Source of the DNA: Sergeia podlipaevii
Taxonomy: Eukaryota > Euglenozoa > Kinetoplastea > Trypanosomatida > Trypanosomatidae
Assembly: GCA_030849805.1 (NCBI GenBank)
Contig: JASANZ010001848.1
Location: 1 to 19,357, forward strand
Length of the DNA stretch: 19,357 bases
Reading direction: 5' to 3'
In this document: positions 15,601 through 19,357 of the stretch, in pieces
Layout of the letters: each line of letters starts with the position of its first letter
Position numbering within the stretch: position 1 is the first letter of the stretch
The notes under the pieces: model-generated
What the model saw: only the letters and a program-made list of their open reading frames with translations
Database searches by the model: none
Told to the model about the DNA's origin: nothing
Position numbers and translations under genes: made by a program

Positions 15601-15700
15601 TGCGATAGCGCAGCGGGCGGACGGTATCCTGCCCATGGCCGTGCCTCCAGAAGATAGACGGTGGGGCCTGCGCCTCTCCACGTTGTTCTGTCCTTTTTAG
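12677..15700 (+). CDS. Expanded membrane-anchored alpha/beta hydrolase, isoprenylcysteine methylesterase-like (paralogue B)
   Basis: 1007 residues from the first ATG of the leader to TAG at 15698-15700. The layout matches paralogue A: two N-terminal hydrophobic segments (about 10-56) ending SANIIRRVAYRSS, a linker, then the hydrolase domain. The linker is far longer (about 70-530) and rich in Gln, Ser, Pro and Arg, with CAG-coded Gln tracts. Catalytic motifs: GGAW (572-575), DYRNFPQ, elbow SQSAG with Ser644, HGDADKTSP with probable Asp772, GAGHTD with His890. The first Gly of the usual G-x-S-x-G elbow is Ser (642), which differs from paralogue A and from the consensus, but the nucleophile and the rest of the triad are present. 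A second insertion of about 90 low-complexity residues separates the Asp and His blocks. The C-terminus shares an RL..L..PF ending with A. Likely role: prenyl-protein or related esterase at a membrane, possibly with altered activity. Confidence 0.9.
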   Translation: MPLPYALDQFLWMLRSAVQLMMALSTGAYWLLQMVRLYIYGGCMALFFLPHIWWYLTSANIIRRVAYRSSETTRRRNIMRVLEDGGVDLDQLLCTRKRSHSRGNTPGAFKTTPTRQTRRLSCDTMQPTLAEGMRDASTVSTASSDGGFPEGGGSGGNRRFSQSLCVTDSGPLDGAAAEQQKKQQQQRRRRPPPRRQLADSSMIQLLLTLNPADGSALKSLPIRPDANAEQMRSALVGTPPSRRQMHRPRQPQPRAQLASGEKQHVGRAHDETIGATGTVPPSSPPSRGPNEYGEPRQREAPCVEVGSETIPYDEDKKPSSSSSCDMTVGDHGENLSSNDERVLQGRRLHSNVDREPSVSSSTAVPPVLPMGCPSTSQGGDEHAAGQEPFLVSQGKVQYYESMPPADLTHPMIKQDIDAFTAATRGTDSLPAHNNCSVRGDNSAAAAAGSQYHHQELKAVFPFTRQPQPHNNQLGNSARRGEEGAYHEGINQFQPEQQQLQQQQRRRPAARGHHTVTDTEEEDEEDRANLHNRATVDIVLPVPLDSLMKALEFVKQVTRLQRKKFPIVIAISGGAWIIGSHMWCTMLARVLALRGYLVFCPDYRNFPQTTMEGMTLDVSDAIAWVLANAERYNGDLDNVTILSQSAGAHLTMMSLISQAQVYAYRANGNGKDGTPAPSDVAYNVPRYNPRKSIHRYVGLSGMYNIESLLQHLHNCGLNKPVLYQLAGGREQLARFSVPIYFDQERSAQTGETLPENIFDFLPQRMFFLHGDADKTSPATESADLVKALRCCQREFTARRKAHREAGGGEKRQARRASQVIAEDGAQGLSRGDSCLSIPSSVTATPISGALALGAPTRRRRQQQQQRHPPLHSDQPLSPVGAEFIVIPGAGHTDAIVEECIAAGKSCCVDFLCDYEAVAEQNGSSRIGSTESESEVDTGRSGAGGATVPRSFRSGNTHSSPSSARGSASSEVTSGMSAIAQRADGILPMAVPPEDRRWGLRLSTLFCPF
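14474..14578 (+). repeat. 105-bp block identical to 9926-10030
   Basis: Partner of the first identical block in paralogue A, with no mismatches when read side by side. Confidence 0.93.
14668..14784 (+). repeat. 117-bp block identical to 10120-10236
   Basis: Partner of the second identical block in paralogue A, with no mismatches when read side by side. Confidence 0.93.
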
Positions 15701-16089
15701 TACCCGACTTATCCTCCTCATGTGTCCTTTTCCTTCTTGTTGTTGTTGTGTTGTGTTGTCCTTCTTTGTAAAATTCTATTCTTTTTTTTATTCTTTTTTT
15801 CAAAATAAAAAGAGAAAATATAAATTGTATATAAGCTATATGACTTTTTTATTATTATTATGTTTTTTATTTTATTTTATTTTTTCTGATTTGTGTGTCG
15901 TGGCACTACCTGTACGCGTACGTGTTTGAGTTTTATGCTGCATGAGCCGTGTATCCTATCCCACCCCATCCACAAGTGCACACTCGCCTTATGAGGGAAG
16001 GTTCTTACATGCATGTGTGGTCATATATTGGGTTTGTACCTGTGCACGCATGAGTACGATCAGCAGGAGACCTTTTACTTCTCGCTTTA

Positions 16090-16109
16090 ATATATATATA
16101 TATATATAT
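16090..16109 (+). repeat. Microsatellite (AT)10
   Basis: Alternating A and T over 20 bases, followed by T/C-rich sequence. Confidence 0.9.
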
Positions 16110-16523
16110 TTTCTTTTTTGTAGTAGTGCATTGTGTATGTATGTGTGTGTGGATGTGTATAAAGGGAAAAAGAGAGAGAGAATGTGTGTTCATGCGCGGA
16201 GCCGACTCCCGGATATGCAGTTTTAGTTGTTTTTCTTTTTTTACATATGCTCTTTTTTTTTTTTCTCTTTCTCCCGCCATCATGAATTGCGTGAGAGAGT
16301 GGGGGGGGGAGAGGAAGGGGGGTCTACTATGAAGATGAGAGCACGCATTGATTGTATATCCTTTTTTTGTGTGGTAGCGTGTCTTGCGCCAGAGCAGTGA
16401 ACCTATTTGTTATCACTTGTATTATATTTTTTGAGTTGCGAGGCAGTGCTTTCCTCCTCTTATTATTATTATTATTACTTGTAAGTCCACCGCGGTGGTA
16501 GGAGGGTACTTCAATGCGCGACT

Positions 16524-16541
16524 GTGTGTGTGTGTGTGTGT
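16524..16541 (+). repeat. Microsatellite (TG)9
   Basis: Nine TG units just downstream of the CCACCGCGGTGG palindrome. Confidence 0.9.
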
Positions 16542-16641
16542 ATTTTTGTGTCACCGTTTTTATATGTGGAGGCGCCATTTTACACCAGATATAGATGGGC
16601 AGTTCTGTTGCGTATATCATATTTCCAATATCTTTTTTGTT

Positions 16642-16665
16642 TGTGTGTGTGTGTGTGTGTGTGTG
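16642..16665 (+). repeat. Microsatellite (TG)12
   Basis: Twelve perfect TG units, the longest dinucleotide tract of this kind in the window. Confidence 0.93.
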
Positions 16666-17007
16666 TTCTAGTGCGTGCCGTAGCTCTACGCTTGCAATTG
16701 TGTTTCTTTCGATTTTTATTCGTGCCGCTGCTGGAGCTGTTCCTTGTACCTTTTCATTTCTTTTTTTTTCTTGCTTATTGTTCTCTGCGGGTCATTTTTG
16801 TTCTCCCCTCAGGTGAGATGGAGAAAGGGCGACGTGCGAGAAAGTAAGAAGAAAACAAGAAGAAATGAAACAAAAAGAAACGGGAAGCTTTTGTATGCTC
16901 TCAATCTCCCTCTATTTCTCTCCTTTCTTTTCTTTTTGCATTGTTTTTCCTTTTAAACTGTCGTTTATATGATATTTCTACATGCATGTTTTGCTCCACT
17001 ACTCACA

Positions 17008-17025
17008 ATATATATATATATATAT
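17008..17025 (+). repeat. Microsatellite (AT)9
   Basis: Alternating A and T over 18 bases in the spacer. Confidence 0.9.
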
Positions 17026-17267
17026 GAACAATACTCGCATTTTCTTTGTGATAAGTGTTCCTTCTTATGTATTTATAGGTTGACGTTGACGTATTTGCTC
17101 TCATTCCATTTCTCGGTGGTTTAAACTTTTCTAAAAAAAACAATAATAGTTGAGTTTTCAACATTTCCTTTTTCCTTCACTTCTCTCTCTCTCTCCCTCT
17201 TACTTTTTGTAGTATTGTCGCGCGCGGCGATTAATTTACGTGTGAAAGGAAGTCTACACACCGTAAA

Positions 17268-17279
17268 GGGGGGGGGGGG
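17268..17279 (+). repeat. Homopolymer G12
   Basis: Twelve consecutive G residues, preceded by CCGTAAA and followed by CTGGCTG. Confidence 0.93.
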
Positions 17280-17390
17280 CTGGCTGCTTTGCTTCCCTCC
17301 TTCTTTCTTTCTTTCTTTTTGCACATCATCTGGTCGCGTGCGTGTGCGTGACGAACATAGGAGCAATCATTCCCTCACCGTTATTGATAT

Positions 17391-17452
17391 CCTTTTTTTT
17401 TCGTTTGTATCTTTCTCTATACACATACACACACGCACTTAAAAAAAAAAAG
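17391..17452 (+). promoter_or_regulatory. Polypyrimidine tract and candidate spliced-leader acceptor for the last gene
   Basis: A T/C-rich run (17391-17416) is followed by an AC-rich stretch and an A11 run. The first AG after the tract is at 17451-17452, leaving only a 16-nt leader before the ATG at 17469. This is short but within what kinetoplastid mRNAs show. Confidence 0.45.
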
Positions 17453-17468
17453 TTTGGAACTGTCGCAA

Positions 17469-19357
17469 ATGCGCAGTCGAGGTTGCAAGAGAGGCGGCGA
17501 CACCCCAGAGGCTCTGGGTATCGATGATATTCTCTCGAAGCACCGCACCATCATCAATCATCATCGCAGGTTCTTAGAGAATTATAAACTAGGTGAGGAA
17601 TCTCTTGATGGGGGAGCTAGTCAGCGGCACCACCACCAACATCCTGGAAGACACAACAAGCGAACGGAAGCGCGACAGCGACAGCCGCAGCGTTTTCATC
17701 CAGCGGACGCAGCCCAGCAAGACAGCACTCTTCTTTCTCATGATGTGCAAGTTGCCCCACACTATGCAGGATGCTCTAATGGGATCAGTATTGCGGAAAA
17801 ACTGTCGTCGTCTTCGCCCAGTTCCGCCGCTCCGTCCAGCGGTCTTGGCGCTCTGTCCCGCCGCCCGCCCATTCCACAGTCACATGGTGATAACCAGCTT
17901 CAGCAGGGTGTCTCTGTTGGTCTACGCGCACACACGGATGGCCGACCTTGCGAAGAGCCAGCAGTGGGGAGACATTGCAGTGCCAGTCAAGGCAGACCGC
18001 TTGGTCGCTGGGAGTTCTCGACGTATCAGCAACGAATGGGTAGCCATAGCCACCTTAGTGGTGGCAGCATCCCTAGTCTGGCGGTAGATTTGCAGGGCGG
18101 CCGTTATCCTTTCCTTTTTGACTCAAGTGCTTCACGCGACAGTACCCCTCAACAAAATTCGTTACCACCAGCAGCGGCTCATAGGTCTTTTGGTTCCGTG
18201 CCGGTTGCGGCGGGCATCATGTCTCCTATTCAACATCAGCCTGGTATGGAGAAGTCCCTTCACGATACTCGTGCACCTATTAGTGGCGCTGCGGCCGCTA
18301 TGACTCCGAGCCACGCTGGCGCTGCACGGCACAATAGTAACCCCACAACCAGCAGCAGCAGCAGCGGCAGTGAAGAAGATGAAGATCTGCACGAAGGTGG
18401 CACCGGCGCACTGCGCGTACCTCCTCGCGCGATGTACGCACGCACACAGAAGTGGCAGCGACAGGTGGAACAAAACAGAGAGCGAAGCCGCCGGCTGGCG
18501 GAGGAGGCGGAGATGGCGGAGTGCTACTTTACGCCGCGAGTGACACACAACAGCTACACAAGCGGGAGAGCCTTGCGACGATCTCAGGAAAAACATGAAG
18601 GTGAGAGCGGAGCAATGGGTGGCACATATGCGAAGGAAGGCCAGACCGCGCCATGGCACTTGCAATACCGCGACCCTGAAACCAACCCCACGGACAACCA
18701 CGCCGGGAGCTACGGTAATGATTATAATGATGGTGATGAAGCTCGTGCGAACGGGAAAAGGCTGCTTACTGCCCCCGAGGCCCTGCGGCACGTGCAGAGG
18801 CAGGCCGAAGCGCGACAGCGCAAACTGGAGGCGGAGAGAGAGATGCACCTGCGCGCTACTGAATGGGGTGTACGAGGGGCATTTTTCGAGGCACGCACAG
18901 AGCACGGCAGCGGTACAGGCGATCAGCATCAGCGCCAGCGGCGGCGACCCAAGTGGCGGGAGTCAACGGTACCTCAGGAGTTTCAGCTAGGCAGACGGTC
19001 GTTGGACCCCATCCCTGCGCTTCGCAAGCCGTTCACGCCCTTCGATATTGACTACGACCATTGCGGCGCATCAGTAGAAGTGACGAAGAAGGAGATCAAC
19101 ACGAAGTCATCTCTATATGTGCCACCGTTGTGGCGGGCATCATCGTCGTTGCTACCAGGAAAGAGGCAACAGGAGTCCTTGCGGGGACCTTCTAGACGCA
19201 GTTTCTTATCTGGGCGTGCGGTTGCGGATCTCTATGACTCCTTCAAAGCAGCGAGTGTAGCGAGGGCTCGCTCGCCGCCTCAAGTAAGAAGAATGCCTTT
19301 TGAGGCTCCAGGTGCGGAGGTTCCAATGGCTTTCCCCGTCGCTGCACGACAGACGGG
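17469..19357 (+). CDS. Unidentified low-complexity protein with charged helix and FTP motif (3' truncated by window edge)
   Basis: Reading from the ATG at 17469, the frame has no stop through the end of the window: 629 complete codons plus two bases. An in-frame upstream ATG was not found in the leader. Residues 1-35 (IDDILSKHRTIINHHRRFLENYKLG) look like a basic amphipathic helix. Residues 50-310 are Ser/Gln/His/Pro-rich and probably disordered, ending in an Ser tract and an acidic patch (SGSEEDEDLHEGG). Residues about 322-365 form a charged helix with a distinctive ending: YARTQKWQRQVEQNRERSRRLAEEAEMAECYFTPRV. A second charged stretch (ALRHVQRQAEARQRKLEAEREMHLRATEW) follows. The W...helix...C-x-F-x-P-x-V pattern resembles modules I associate with large trypanosomatid hypothetical, possibly cytoskeletal proteins; that link is weak inference. 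No enzyme motif is visible, and the C-terminus is unknown. Confidence 0.85.
   Translation, partial: MRSRGCKRGGDTPEALGIDDILSKHRTIINHHRRFLENYKLGEESLDGGASQRHHHQHPGRHNKRTEARQRQPQRFHPADAAQQDSTLLSHDVQVAPHYAGCSNGISIAEKLSSSSPSSAAPSSGLGALSRRPPIPQSHGDNQLQQGVSVGLRAHTDGRPCEEPAVGRHCSASQGRPLGRWEFSTYQQRMGSHSHLSGGSIPSLAVDLQGGRYPFLFDSSASRDSTPQQNSLPPAAAHRSFGSVPVAAGIMSPIQHQPGMEKSLHDTRAPISGAAAAMTPSHAGAARHNSNPTTSSSSSGSEEDEDLHEGGTGALRVPPRAMYARTQKWQRQVEQNRERSRRLAEEAEMAECYFTPRVTHNSYTSGRALRRSQEKHEGESGAMGGTYAKEGQTAPWHLQYRDPETNPTDNHAGSYGNDYNDGDEARANGKRLLTAPEALRHVQRQAEARQRKLEAEREMHLRATEWGVRGAFFEARTEHGSGTGDQHQRQRRRPKWRESTVPQEFQLGRRSLDPIPALRKPFTPFDIDYDHCGASVEVTKKEINTKSSLYVPPLWRASSSLLPGKRQQESLRGPSRRSFLSGRAVADLYDSFKAASVARARSPPQVRRMPFEAPGAEVPMAFPVAARQT

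Larger units (their letters stand above)
15701..17468 (+). other. 1.8-kb spacer downstream of the second hydrolase
   Basis: No supportable gene on either strand. It is the richest part of the window in simple repeats: poly-T runs, (TTA)n near 15849-15861 and 16459-16477, (TA)n, (TG)n and G12. It also holds the 12-bp palindrome CCACCGCGGTGG at 16487-16498. A pyrimidine tract ending CTCCCCTCAG at 16803-16812 looks like a splice acceptor but is followed only by a 9-codon ORF. The promoter-proximal end holds the acceptor of the next gene. Confidence 0.55.

Noticed and set aside
18162..18929. 255-codon minus-strand ORF and a 164-codon plus-strand ORF at 17593-18087
   Set aside because: Both overlap the continuous frame that starts at 17469 and have unnatural composition; the 17469 frame runs to the window end.
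1..19357. tRNA, rRNA, snoRNA clusters, CRISPR arrays, transposons or retroposons
   Set aside because: No cloverleaf with conserved T-loop, regular repeat-spacer pattern, transposase or reverse-transcriptase motif was seen. Degenerate SIDER-type elements cannot be excluded by eye.

Overview
The window looks like nuclear DNA of a kinetoplastid protist (Trypanosomatidae). All credible genes lie on the + strand and have no introns. They are separated by long T-rich spacers full of homopolymer runs and microsatellites. Most gene starts are preceded by a polypyrimidine tract followed by AG, the signal for spliced-leader trans-splicing. Coding regions are visibly GC-richer than the spacers, and TAA, TAG and TGA all serve as normal terminators. 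This fits one stretch of a polycistronic transcription unit. The genus cannot be fixed from the sequence alone.

Layout from left to right. (1) 1-162: the 3' end of an unidentified gene with strong GC3 codon bias. (2) 1274-3595: one long reading frame interrupted by a single in-frame TAA at 1622-1624. The upstream 116 codons look like a mitochondrial-type N-terminus, and the downstream 656 codons are a basic protein I do not recognise. (3) 4236-4676: an ecotin-like inhibitor of serine peptidases (ISP) with Arg at the predicted P1 position and no cysteines at the usual ecotin disulfide positions. (4) 6216-8105: a 629-residue unidentified protein with a two-knuckle CPxC zinc-ribbon-like module. 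(5) 8903-10975 and (6) 12677-15700: two tandem paralogues of a membrane-anchored alpha/beta hydrolase resembling isoprenylcysteine alpha-carbonyl methylesterase (ICME). They share nucleotide-identical blocks that look like gene conversion, but they differ at the nucleophile elbow. (7) 17469-19357: a long open frame, truncated by the window edge, encoding a low-complexity protein with a charged helix and a Trp/FTP motif.

No tRNA, rRNA, CRISPR array, transposase or retroposon ORF was recognised. The spacers of 1.5-1.8 kb (4677-6215, 10976-12676, 15701-17468) contain several polypyrimidine/AG signals with no coding ORF after them. These could be alternative acceptors, leaders of untranslated RNAs, or chance.

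The genes do not form an obvious pathway. This is normal for trypanosomatid clusters, where neighbours share transcription but not function, and control is expected at the level of mRNA processing, stability and translation. The observations most worth follow-up are the interrupted frame, the mosaic conversion pattern of the ICME-like pair with its altered elbow, and the P1-Arg ecotin. I did not find a clearly new multi-gene system.
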